The notes under the pieces were generated by a model. That model saw only the letters and a list, made by a program, of their open reading frames with translations, was not told the DNA's origin and did no database searches. The translations under genes were made by a program, and so were the position numbers. DNA of 64,000 bases from Micromonosporaceae bacterium KJ-029 (lineage in GTDB: Bacteria > Actinomycetota > Actinomycetes > Mycobacteriales > Micromonosporaceae). Positions 50,373 through 58,759 of the stretch are shown piece after piece. The stretch is from the NCBI GenBank assembly GCA_005402585.1, contig BIFP01000015.1, positions 82,150 to 146,149 of the forward strand, written 5' to 3'. Positions within the stretch are counted from its first letter, which is position 1. Every line of letters begins with the position of its first letter.

Positions 50373-51157
50373 GGCGTCACCTTCAGCTTTCGGATCAGAT
50401 CCAGCGAGGCGCTCGTGGACAGTGCTTCGCCGAGCAGGCTATCCCACTTCCGGTCGATCAGGCGGACCGTCTCGGGGTCGTTGACCACGTGCCCGCGGGC
50501 GGCGTTCTCCAGGTAGATTGCCTGCTCACCGTCCGGTAGCTCGGCCAGCACGAAGCCGCCGATGAGGCCGACATGCTCGCCGACGCTGACCGGGACGATG
50601 TGCAACCGGACCTGCGGTAGCTCCGCCTCCTCCAGCAGCCGGCCAAGCTGCGCGTCGAGCACTGCTGGGCCGCCGACCGGTCGGCGCACCGCCGTCTCGT
50701 CGAGCATGAAGACGCACTGCGGTGAATCCTCCCGATGCAGGAGCTGCTGGCGCTCCATTCGGACGGCGACCAGCTCGTCCACCAGGGCCGGTGGCTGTAG
50801 CCCACCGGCCGAGATGACCGCTCGGGCGTACTCCTCGGTCTGTAGCAGGCCCGGCACCAGGCAGGGCTCGAAGGCGCGCAACCGGGTCGCCTCCTGCTCG
50901 TAGCCCCGCCACGCCGCGAACCAGGACGGGCCACGCTCCCGGTCGGCCTCCTTGAGCAGTTCGGCGAGCAGGCCACCGGTTTGCAGCGCCTCGTCGGAGG
51001 CCACGGCGAATTCCATCGTCGGTCGGCGGCGGCCGGTCTCGATGGCGGCGATCAGCGACGGGCTCCACTTGATCAGGGCGGCGAGGCCCTCCTGGGAGAC
51101 GCCGGCAGCGGCACGGGCAGCCTTCAACGCCCTGATCCACATCTCGAAGTTCATCAC
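50369..51157 (-). CDS. XRE-family regulator with DUF5753 domain (WhiJ-like)
   Basis: 262 residues. N-terminal helix-turn-helix (AAGVSQEGLAALIKWSPSLIAAIETGRRRP), C-terminal DUF5753 (LVPGLLQTEEYARAVI, RQQLLHRED, LHIVPVSVGEHVGLIGGFVLAEL). This family controls development and antibiotic production in Streptomyces with its DUF397 partner, encoded next in the same operon. Divergent from a small hypothetical gene. Confidence 0.95.
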   Translation of the reverse strand: MMNFEMWIRALKAARAAAGVSQEGLAALIKWSPSLIAAIETGRRRPTMEFAVASDEALQTGGLLAELLKEADRERGPSWFAAWRGYEQEATRLRAFEPCLVPGLLQTEEYARAVISAGGLQPPALVDELVAVRMERQQLLHREDSPQCVFMLDETAVRRPVGGPAVLDAQLGRLLEEAELPQVRLHIVPVSVGEHVGLIGGFVLAELPDGEQAIYLENAARGHVVNDPETVRLIDRKWDSLLGEALSTSASLDLIRKLKVTP

Positions 51158-51351
51158 TCACCCATCTGGTAAGTACGCGAACGCGCTGGGTAGTAACCGC
51201 TGGCATCCTCCCCTGCGGCAGGCGCGGAGTCCAGGGTGGAATCGCGCGGCCCGGCCGGTGGAGGCGACGACCCGGCGGCCGGTCCTGCGTCGGGTCGCCC
51301 CGGTCATTCCCCCGGCCGGGGCGACCCCCGGATCGAAGGAGGCCACCCCGC

Positions 51352-51606
51352 ATGTCGAACGTGTTCCGCAGGTGTCGAAACGCCGTGCTGCTGTCGTACC
51401 GCCGCCTGTCGCCATCCACAGCGAACCCGGACACCGGCCGACCGGCACCCGAGCCACGCCCGCACACCGGGTCTTCGGTGCCGGGACGTCCCGCGAATCA
51501 GCTTCCGGGCTGGGCTTCCTGGCCGACGGTCGCTGAGCCCCGGCCCGGCCGGGCCGGCTGGCTCACTCCCGCGCAGACCTGGCGGGCGAACGGGGGCCGC
51601 TGGTGA
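51352..51606 (+). CDS. Small hypothetical protein in the XRE/DUF397 locus
   Basis: 84 residues. ATG 51352 has an excellent ribosome site AAGGAGG (51336-51342) at 9 nt. The product starts SNVFRRCRNAVLLSYRR, then a Pro/Arg/Thr-rich stretch and a Trp-rich tail. No family is recognised. The strong SD and its place between a divergent regulator and the next gene support it; low complexity argues for caution. Confidence 0.55.
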   Translation: MSNVFRRCRNAVLLSYRRLSPSTANPDTGRPAPEPRPHTGSSVPGRPANQLPGWASWPTVAEPRPGRAGWLTPAQTWRANGGRW

Positions 51607-51661
51607 CCGGGGCGCCCGCCGCGCCGGAGGGGTCAGCCTGGCACGGAGGGTCGGCTCGACC

Positions 51662-52456
51662 GTGAGCCGCTTCGTGCCGCACCTGCCGATGCGCCCACTC
51701 TGGCGTTGTCGAGCGTGCGGGGCGCACTGGCCCTGCCAGCCGGCGCGGCTCGCGTTGCTGGTCGAGTACCGCGAGGATCGGACCGCGCTCCTGGTGTACC
51801 TCGGCATGCTGATGGCGGAGGCACACGCCCAGCTCAGCCAGCTCAACGGGCAACTCCACCACGCCGAATTACACGACCGCTTTCTGGACTGGGCACGCGC
51901 TCGCGGGCCGGCCGAGCGGGTCACAATGTTTCACGTGAATCATGAGCCGGGTGCCCAGATCCACCACACCGACCCATTCGCCGTGCCGGCGGGCGAGCGC
52001 TCGCCCGTACGCCGGTTGCGGGGTCGGCTCGCCGCGCCGGTGACGCTCTGGACGGCGCCTGGGCCAGCCGGGCTGACCGTGTCCTCGACGTTGGTGGCGG
52101 AGGGTGAGCCGGACCGCCTGCTCGGCCTGATCGACGCCGAGTCCGACCTGTGGGCGGCGGTCGAGGAGGCCGGGCGGTTCGCGGTCGCGCCGCTCGGCCC
52201 GCCGCACCGGCAACTGGCCGACCGGTTCGCCGGGCTGTTCCCGTCGCCCGGCGGCCTGTTCGCCACCGGGACGTGGGCTGACACGCCGTACGGTCCTATT
52301 CCGGCCGACGCCGGCGGGTGGGCGGGGTGTCGGCTCGACAGCGCCCGGGAGTACGGCTGGGCGCTGCTGGTCGAGGCGACCATCGAGGTCGTCGAGCTGG
52401 TGGCGGAGACCGATCCGTTGCTGCACTACCGGGGCCGGTACCGCGAACTGACCTGA
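51662..52456 (+). CDS. Fusion of a WxCRxCGxxWPC zinc-ribbon-like module to a flavin-reductase-like domain
   Basis: 264 residues from GTG 51662 (starts at 51674 or 51689 possible). Residues 11-85 (LWRCRACGAHWPCQPARLAL, then YLGMLMAEAHAQL and HDRFLDWAR) match a small actinobacterial protein usually found alone near XRE-DUF397 genes. Residues about 95-260 resemble flavin reductase/FMN-binding split barrels (RLAAPVTLWTAPGPAGLTVSSTLV, HRQLADRFAG). The joining of both is unusual to me. Codon 70 is TTA (51869-51871). It may explain why the short proteins are often named flavin reductase. Confidence 0.72.
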   Translation: MSRFVPHLPMRPLWRCRACGAHWPCQPARLALLVEYREDRTALLVYLGMLMAEAHAQLSQLNGQLHHAELHDRFLDWARARGPAERVTMFHVNHEPGAQIHHTDPFAVPAGERSPVRRLRGRLAAPVTLWTAPGPAGLTVSSTLVAEGEPDRLLGLIDAESDLWAAVEEAGRFAVAPLGPPHRQLADRFAGLFPSPGGLFATGTWADTPYGPIPADAGGWAGCRLDSAREYGWALLVEATIEVVELVAETDPLLHYRGRYRELT

Positions 52457-52700
52457 GCGGCCGGGGTCCGGCGTATCGACCGGCGTGACGGCCTGGCCGG
52501 CGCGCATCCACGAGCACAGCGCCACCGATCGAGGGCGCGGCACCACCGACCGCTCAACGGAGTGAGCTGAGTCACTCGGCGCAGCGATGCTGCCGTTCGG
52601 CGCACGCGCTGACCGGCACCGATTTCGGCCTTTTCCGGCGGGGAACGCGCTTCCTACCGTGCGCGAAACTCCTGACGCCTGTGAAGGTGGTGATCCACAA

Positions 52701-53054
52701 ATGTCCACGGACACACCCGCCTCCGCGCCGACCGATTCGGTGCCGGAGCGGTACCTCGCGGTCCAACGGTCGGACGAGTTCGCCGGGCTACGCCGCGCGT
52801 TGCGCGGGTTCGTCTTCCCGATGACCATCGCGTTCTTCCTGTGGTACGCGCTCTACGTGATCCTCTCCGCGTACGCGCGAGACTTCATGGGCACGCGACT
52901 CTTCGGCAGCAACATCAACGTGGCGCTGGTCTTCGGCCTGCTCCAGTTCGTCTCCACCTTCCTGATCGCCTGGCTCTACTCCCGGTACGCCGACCGGAAG
53001 ATCGACCCGATCGCCGACAAGATCCGTGACGAGCTCACCGGAGGTGACTCGTGA
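52701..53054 (+). CDS. DUF485 family membrane protein
   Basis: 117 residues with two membrane helices (RGFVFPMTIAFFLWYALYVIL and VALVFGLLQFVSTFLIAWLY) and the DUF485 end (YSRYADRKIDPIADKIRDEL). These accompany ActP-type symporters and are often needed for uptake. ATG 52701. Overlaps the symporter by 4 nt (GTGA). Upstream at 52560-52577 is a small dyad GAGTGA-N6-TCACTC. Confidence 0.93.
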   Translation: MSTDTPASAPTDSVPERYLAVQRSDEFAGLRRALRGFVFPMTIAFFLWYALYVILSAYARDFMGTRLFGSNINVALVFGLLQFVSTFLIAWLYSRYADRKIDPIADKIRDELTGGDS

Positions 53055-54730
53055 CGACGACGACGTTCCTCGCGGTTCAGGCGGGCAACACCACCGCCCG
53101 CAACCTGACCATTGTGCTGTTCCTGGCCTTCGTGGCCGCCACCCTGGCGATCACGATCTGGGCCAGCCGGCAGACCAAGACGGCCACCGACTTCTACGCG
53201 GGTGGCCGGTCGTTCTCCGGCTTCCAGAACGGCATGGCCATCGGCGGCGACTACATGTCGGCGGCGTCCTTCCTCGGCATCGCCGGCATCATCGCGCTCT
53301 ACGGCTACGACGGCTTCCTGTACTCCATCGGCTTCCTGGTGGCGTGGCTGGTGGCGCTGTTGCTGGTCGCCGAGCTGCTGCGGAACTCGGGCCGGTACAC
53401 GATGGCCGACGTGCTGGCGTTCCGGATGCGCCAGCGGCCGGTGCGTACGGCGGCGGCGGTCTCCACCATCACGGTGTCGATCTTCTACCTGCTGGCCCAG
53501 ATGGTCGGCGCGGGCGCCCTGGTGGCGCTCCTGCTCGGCATCCGGCCCGGCACGACGTTCCTGGGCATGGACGCGGACACCGCCAAGGTCGCGACCATCA
53601 TCATGGTCGGCGCGCTCATGATCATCTACGTCACCGTGGGTGGCATGAAGGGCACCACGTACGTGCAGATCGTCAAGGCGTTCCTGCTCATGGGCGGTGC
53701 GCTGTTGATGACGCTGCTGGTGCTGGCCAAGTACAAGTTCAACCTGTCGTCGCTGCTCGGTGACGCGGCGGCCAGTTCCGGCCAGGGCACGGCGTTCCTG
53801 GAACCCGGGCTACGGTACGGCGTCGAGGTGGCCGGCAACGCGACACAGACCTTCTACAACAAGGTCGACCTGCTCTCCCTCGGCATCGCGCTGGTGCTCG
53901 GCACCGCCGGCCTGCCGCACATCCTGATCCGCTTCTACACCGTCCCGACGGCGAAGGCGGCCCGCAAGAGCGTGCTCTGGGCGATCGGCATCATCGGGTC
54001 GTTCTACCTGCTCACTCTGGCGCTCGGATTCGGTGCGGCGGCGCTGGTCGGTGGCGATGCCATCCGGGAGCAGGACCGGGCCGGCAACACCGCGGCACCA
54101 CAGTTGGCCGAGGCGCTCGGGATCGACTTCTTCGGCGGCGACCTCGGCGGTGCGGCACTGCTGGCGATCATCGCGGCAGTCGCCTTCGCCACCATCCTGG
54201 CGGTGGTCGCGGGGTTGACCCTGGCCTCGTCGTCCAGCCTGGCGCACGACTTCTACGCCAACGTCATAAAGCGGGGCAACGCGTCGGAGCGGCAGGAGGT
54301 GAGCGTCGCCCGGATCTCCGCGCTGGTGATCGGTGCGGTCTCCATCGCCCTGTCGATCTACGCGCAGAACCTGAACGTGGCGTTCCTGGTGGCGCTGGCT
54401 TTCGCGGTGGCCGCCTCCGGCAACCTGCCGGCGATCCTCTACAGCCTGTTCTGGAAGCGGTTCAACACCTCGGGCGCGGTGTGGGCGATCTACGGCGGTC
54501 TGCTGGCGGCGGTGCTGCTGGTGTTCTTCTCGCCGGTGGTTTCCGGCGCGCCGACGGCCATGTTCCCCGAACACGACTGGCAGTGGTTCCCGCTGTCGAA
54601 CCCGGGCATCCTGTCCATCCCGTTCGGCTTCCTCTGCGGCTGGATCGGCACCGTCATCTCCAAGGAGAGAGACGACGACAAGTACGCCGAGTTGGAGGTG
54701 CGCTCGCTCACCGGCGCGGGCGCGCACTGA
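53051..54730 (+). CDS. Cation/acetate symporter (ActP/MctC-like)
   Basis: 559 residues, 13 predicted helices. SSS-family motifs FYAGGRSFSGFQNGMAIGGDYMSAASFLGI (split domain), GGMKGTTYVQIVKAFLL, GLPHILIRFYTVPTAKAARK, and TLASSSSLAHDFYANVIKRG match ActP/MctC. Na+- or H+-coupled uptake of acetate and other short carboxylates. A second, diverged symporter is at 44639. The operon is DUF485-symporter. Confidence 0.95.
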   Translation: MTTTTFLAVQAGNTTARNLTIVLFLAFVAATLAITIWASRQTKTATDFYAGGRSFSGFQNGMAIGGDYMSAASFLGIAGIIALYGYDGFLYSIGFLVAWLVALLLVAELLRNSGRYTMADVLAFRMRQRPVRTAAAVSTITVSIFYLLAQMVGAGALVALLLGIRPGTTFLGMDADTAKVATIIMVGALMIIYVTVGGMKGTTYVQIVKAFLLMGGALLMTLLVLAKYKFNLSSLLGDAAASSGQGTAFLEPGLRYGVEVAGNATQTFYNKVDLLSLGIALVLGTAGLPHILIRFYTVPTAKAARKSVLWAIGIIGSFYLLTLALGFGAAALVGGDAIREQDRAGNTAAPQLAEALGIDFFGGDLGGAALLAIIAAVAFATILAVVAGLTLASSSSLAHDFYANVIKRGNASERQEVSVARISALVIGAVSIALSIYAQNLNVAFLVALAFAVAASGNLPAILYSLFWKRFNTSGAVWAIYGGLLAAVLLVFFSPVVSGAPTAMFPEHDWQWFPLSNPGILSIPFGFLCGWIGTVISKERDDDKYAELEVRSLTGAGAH

Positions 54731-54776
54731 TCGTGGCGTAACCGGCGCCGCAAACAGTGCGCGGTGTGAGCGCAGT

Positions 54777-54830
54777 GTTAAGAGGGGCCCCCGGTACGAC
54801 GCCCGGCGTTAACAGGGGGCCCCTCCTTAT
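54777..54830. repeat. Paired intergenic repeat, inverted orientation (strong hairpin)
   Basis: GTTAAGAGGGGCCCCC (54777-54792) and its inverse GGGGGCCCCTCCTTA (54815-54829) form a long stem with one bulge. The same element as at 35664 and 46279, here facing each other, about 29 nt apart. Lies after the symporter and 12 nt before the epimerase, probably a terminator. Confidence 0.8.
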
Positions 54831-54841
54831 AGGCTGGCGGT

Positions 54842-55816
54842 ATGAAGGTTGAGCAGCGTTTCGGCCCCGGCCACCGCGTACTGGTCACCGGCGGGGCCGG
54901 CTTCGTCCCGTCACACCTGGTGGATGTTCTGATCGGGCGCGGCTGCACGGTGGTCGCGCTTGACAACTTCGTCACCGGGGCGAAGGAGAACATCGCCCAC
55001 CTGCTCGACACGCCGAACTTCACCCTGGTGGAGGCCGACATCTCGGACGGCTTGCCGGCACATCCCGCGCTGGCTGAGCGGTTCGACGCGATCCTGCACA
55101 TGGCCTCCCCGGCGAGCCCGACCGACTTCGAGAAGCTGCCGGTGGAGATCCTGCGGGTGGGTTCGGTGGCCACCCTGCACCTACTGGACCGCGCGGTCGC
55201 GGACGGTGCCCGGTTCCTGCTCGCCTCCACCTCCGAGGCGTACGGCGACCCGAAGGAGCACCCGCAGCGGGAGACGTACTGGGGCAACGTCAACCCGATC
55301 GGCATCCGCAGCGTGTACGACGAGGCCAAGCGCTTCTCCGAGGCGGCGACGATGGCGTACCGCCGGAGCAGGGGGCTGGACACCGCGATCGTACGGATCT
55401 TCAACACGTACGGTCCGCGGATGCGCCCGGACGACGGCCGCGCGATCCCGACCTTCATCTCCCAGGCGCTGCGTGGCGAGCCGATCACCGTGCACGGCAC
55501 CGGCAACCAGACCCGCTCGATCTGCTACGTGGCTGACCTCGTCCGGGGCATCCTGCTGCTGCTGGACTCGACCGAGAGCGGCCCGGTGAACTGCGGCACC
55601 GAGGACGAGATGAGCATGCGGGAACTGGCCGAGACGATCGTTTCGCTCTGCGACAGCAAGTCCGAGGTGACGTACGTCACGCGCAGTGCGGACGACCCGG
55701 AGATGCGTCGACCGGACCTCACCCTCGCCCGCGAAGTGCTCGGCTATGAGCCGGCGGTTTCGCCCGAGGTGGGCCTGCGCCGCACGATTGAGCACTTCCG
55801 CGACCGGCTAGGGTAA
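54842..55816 (+). CDS. NAD-dependent epimerase/dehydratase, UDP-glucuronate decarboxylase-like
   Basis: 324 residues. Rossmann VTGGAGFVPSHLVD (GAGFVPSHL with Pro where many have Gly), STSEAYGDPKEHPQRETYWG, and catalytic Tyr-x3-Lys in SVYDEAKRF; NPIGIRS and RIFNTYGPRMRPDDGR are diagnostic of UDP-xylose synthase-like enzymes. It would make UDP-xylose or a related sugar for glycopolymers. Soluble. ATG 54842, right after the repeat pair. Followed by three LCP genes. Confidence 0.85.
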   Translation: MKVEQRFGPGHRVLVTGGAGFVPSHLVDVLIGRGCTVVALDNFVTGAKENIAHLLDTPNFTLVEADISDGLPAHPALAERFDAILHMASPASPTDFEKLPVEILRVGSVATLHLLDRAVADGARFLLASTSEAYGDPKEHPQRETYWGNVNPIGIRSVYDEAKRFSEAATMAYRRSRGLDTAIVRIFNTYGPRMRPDDGRAIPTFISQALRGEPITVHGTGNQTRSICYVADLVRGILLLLDSTESGPVNCGTEDEMSMRELAETIVSLCDSKSEVTYVTRSADDPEMRRPDLTLAREVLGYEPAVSPEVGLRRTIEHFRDRLG

Positions 55817-55883
55817 CCGGCCCCGACACGACGCGAATCGTGACCGAAGGCGACATTGGCCGAGGCTGCGTACCCTGAGTTAC

Positions 55884-57110
55884 ATGGCAGCCACCATCCC
55901 TGTCGCACTGCCGGTCCCCCACCTGCATCGCAGCGCCGGTCGCGCGGCGGTACCGGGCCCGGATCGACGCGAGCGCGCCGCCGGCCGGACCGAGACCCGC
56001 TGGTATCCGTCGTACGACGACGAACCGGCCGTCCCCGGCGGGCCGGGCGGCCCGCGCGGGCCGGTGGGGCCGGGCGGAGCCGGCCGGGGGCAACCGCCAC
56101 GGGGCCGGCGACCGCACTGGCGCCGGATCGCCCTGGTAACCGGCATCGCGGTGCTGGTGCTGGCGCTGATCGGTGGCACGGGTGCGTGGTTCTACGCCCG
56201 CAGCCTCGACAACAACATGGCCCGGACCGACCCGTTCTCGGAGATCACCGGTGGAAGGCCGGCGAAGGCCGTGAACGGCGCGTTGAACATCCTGCTGGTG
56301 GGCACCGACTCACGGGACCCGGACGCACCGATGGACCGGGCCGGCGAGTGGCGCGCAGACACCATCATCGTCATGCACATCCCCGCCGACCACCAGGAGG
56401 CATACCTCGTCTCCATCCCGCGGGACCTGTACGTGCCTATCCCGGAGAGCGCCGGTGCCGACTGCGACTCCGGCCAACGGCGCAAGATCAACGCAGCGTT
56501 CGCCTTCGGTGGCCTGCCGCTGGCGGTACGCACCGTCGAATGCTTCACCGACGTGCACATCGACCACGTGATGGCGATCGACTTCGGCGGCTTCAAGGAG
56601 GTCACCGACGCGCTCGGCGGGGTCGACCTGAAGGTGGAGCGCACCATCACCTCGATCCACAAGCCCTACCGGAAGTTCAGCGAGGGCACCAACCACATGA
56701 ACGGCGCCGAGGCGCTGGACTGGATCCGCCAGCGAAAGCAGTTCCCCGACGGCGACTTCGCCCGGATGCGCCACCAGCAGGAGTTCCTTCGGGCGCTGAT
56801 GGACAAGGCGGCGAGCACGGGCACGCTGACCAATCCGAAGAAGCTCAACGCATTCCTCCGGTCCGTGACCGACGCGGTCACCGTCGACCAGGGATTCTCG
56901 CTGACCGACATGGCCGTGCAGTTCCGCAGCCTGCGAGGCAACAACCTCACCTTCGTCACCAGCCCACATCTGGGCAGCGAAACCATCAACGGCGAATCGG
57001 TGGTCGTCTCCGATCGGGAGAATGCGCTGGCCATGTACCGGGCGATGTCCGCCGACACGATGGCCGACTGGGTGCGGGCGAACAAGAAGCCGGAGACCGC
57101 CAACGGCTGA
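55884..57110 (+). CDS. LytR-CpsA-Psr (LCP) family protein 1
   Basis: 408 residues. A cytoplasmic N-terminus with a Gly/Pro collagen-like stretch (GGPGGPRGPVGPGGAGRG), one membrane helix (ALVTGIAVLVLALIGG) and an extracytoplasmic LCP domain: LNILLVGTDSRDP, WRADTIIVMHIPADH, VSIPRDLYVPIP, INAAFAFGG, LDWIRQRKQFPDGDFARM. The conserved Asp/Arg set binds polyprenyl pyrophosphate; LCP enzymes attach glycopolymers to peptidoglycan. First of three in tandem. Confidence 0.93.
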   Translation: MAATIPVALPVPHLHRSAGRAAVPGPDRRERAAGRTETRWYPSYDDEPAVPGGPGGPRGPVGPGGAGRGQPPRGRRPHWRRIALVTGIAVLVLALIGGTGAWFYARSLDNNMARTDPFSEITGGRPAKAVNGALNILLVGTDSRDPDAPMDRAGEWRADTIIVMHIPADHQEAYLVSIPRDLYVPIPESAGADCDSGQRRKINAAFAFGGLPLAVRTVECFTDVHIDHVMAIDFGGFKEVTDALGGVDLKVERTITSIHKPYRKFSEGTNHMNGAEALDWIRQRKQFPDGDFARMRHQQEFLRALMDKAASTGTLTNPKKLNAFLRSVTDAVTVDQGFSLTDMAVQFRSLRGNNLTFVTSPHLGSETINGESVVVSDRENALAMYRAMSADTMADWVRANKKPETANG

Positions 57111-57372
57111 CGGCGACGCGCACGGCGCTGCGCGCAGGATCTCAGCGCCCGTGCGGCGCCGGAGGCCACGGGTCGGACACCGGCACCGGCTGGCGGCCCG
57201 CTGAGCATTTCCTGTGAACCAACCGCTGACCGTCTATATCAATCTGGACGTTCGGCCATTTCAGCTGGATGACGCGGCGTAGAACGGTGACTGACCGGCA
57301 AGCGAACTCGCGACGGCGGGAAAGCGTACGTAAAGTGTTCCCGCCCCCCTGAGTACACGAGCTGGAGCACGC

Positions 57373-58563
57373 ATGCCGGTTCACAGCCCTTCTCTGCTCG
57401 AGCCGCCTCGTGCGTCCGCCACTCCGCCCCCGCCCAAGGGAAAGGCGCGTTCCGGCAAAGCCGGAAAGGGGCGCACCCGGCGCAAGGACCCGCTCTGGGC
57501 CCGGCTCACCCTAATTTTCGGTGCCGTGTTGATGGTGACCAGCGGTCTGGCCATCGTCGGCAGCAAGGCGGTGATCGGCCAGGCCACCGGCAACATCGCC
57601 CAGCGCAACCTGCTCGGCGGCGCAGGCAAGACGTTGGAGGAGGGCGGTAGCGACCTCAAGGGCCCGATCGACATGCTGCTGCTGGGCGTGGACGCCCGGG
57701 AGCGTTGGGCGGCCGACGACGTCCGGGCGGACAGCATCATCGTCCTGCACATCCCGGCCACGCACGACCAGGCGTACCTGATCTCGATCCCCCGAGACAC
57801 CGAGGCGCGGATCCCGGCGTTTCCGAAGACCGGCTACCAGGGCGGGGTAGAGAAGATCAATGCTGCGTTCCAGGCGGGTGCCCAGAACGGCGGCGGCTGG
57901 GAGGGCGGCGCCCAGCTGATGGCGCAGACCATCAAGAACATGACCGGCGTCAGCTTCGACGGCGCGGCGATCATCAACTTCGGCGGCTTCAAGAACGTCA
58001 TCGACGCCCTCGGCGCCGTGCGCATCTGCCCCAAGCAGGAGGTCAAGTCGATCCACATGTCGTACGTCGACGGCAAGCCGATGTGGAACGCCGACGCCAA
58101 GAAGACCGGCAAGGCGCGGACGCCGGTGGTGCACAAGAAGGGCTGCCAGGAGATGGAGGGCTGGGCCGCCCTGGACTACTCCCGGCAGCGGTACGGCATG
58201 AAGAACAGCGACTACGACCGCCAGCAGAACCAGCAGCAGCTGATCAAGGCGATGGCGAAGAAGGCCAGCCAGAACGGCACGCTGACCAACCCGATCAAGC
58301 TGAACGAGCTGATCAAGGCCGCCGGCAAGGCGTTCATCCTGGACACCGGCGGCGTCCCGGTGGAGGACTTCGTCTTCACCATGCGCGGAGTCACCGGCAA
58401 CGAACTGATCATGTTGAAGACCAACGGCGGTACGTACAACGCCACCGGCAGTGGCCGGGAGGCGCTAAGCGAGCAGACCCTGGACATGTTCCACGCGGTC
58501 AAGCAGGACAAGCTCGCCGAGTTCGTGTTCTACAACCCCGAGGTGATCTCCAACCGGAAGTGA
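57373..58563 (+). CDS. LCP family protein 2
   Basis: 396 residues. Basic N-terminus, one helix (LIFGAVLMVTSGLAIVG), LCP domain: DMLLLGVDARERWAADDVRADS, ISIPRDTEARIP, INAAFQAG, AALDYSRQRYGMKNSDYDR. Same function class as its neighbours. The 262-nt gap to LCP 1 (57111-57372) holds no gene. GGAG at 57364 precedes the ATG. Confidence 0.93.
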   Translation: MPVHSPSLLEPPRASATPPPPKGKARSGKAGKGRTRRKDPLWARLTLIFGAVLMVTSGLAIVGSKAVIGQATGNIAQRNLLGGAGKTLEEGGSDLKGPIDMLLLGVDARERWAADDVRADSIIVLHIPATHDQAYLISIPRDTEARIPAFPKTGYQGGVEKINAAFQAGAQNGGGWEGGAQLMAQTIKNMTGVSFDGAAIINFGGFKNVIDALGAVRICPKQEVKSIHMSYVDGKPMWNADAKKTGKARTPVVHKKGCQEMEGWAALDYSRQRYGMKNSDYDRQQNQQQLIKAMAKKASQNGTLTNPIKLNELIKAAGKAFILDTGGVPVEDFVFTMRGVTGNELIMLKTNGGTYNATGSGREALSEQTLDMFHAVKQDKLAEFVFYNPEVISNRK

Positions 58564-58638
58564 CCGGTCACCCCGGGCGTTACCGGAAACCATCGCCACC
58601 CTGCGTGATCCTTTCGTAGCCTGACATGAGCAGGATCC

Positions 58639-58710
58639 ATGTTGGGCCGACGGGAGGGGCGTCACGGCCAGAAGGGCGCGCGACGGCGGAAAGCGGGCAC
58701 CGGGCGGTGA
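58639..58710 (+). other. Displaced N-terminal segment of LCP 3 (apparent frameshift)
   Basis: From ATG 58639 the frame encodes MLGRREGRHGQKGARRRKAG then TGR and hits TGA at 58708-58710. This is a typical basic LCP cytoplasmic tail. Removing one base near 58707 would join it to PPRPRWPRILLGTGLAVV, which runs into the LCP 3 frame. No in-frame ATG, GTG or TTG exists between the preceding stop and GTG 58760 in that frame. Confidence 0.65.
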
Positions 58711-58759
58711 CCCGCCACGCCCGCGCTGGCCCCGGATACTGCTCGGGACCGGGCTGGCC

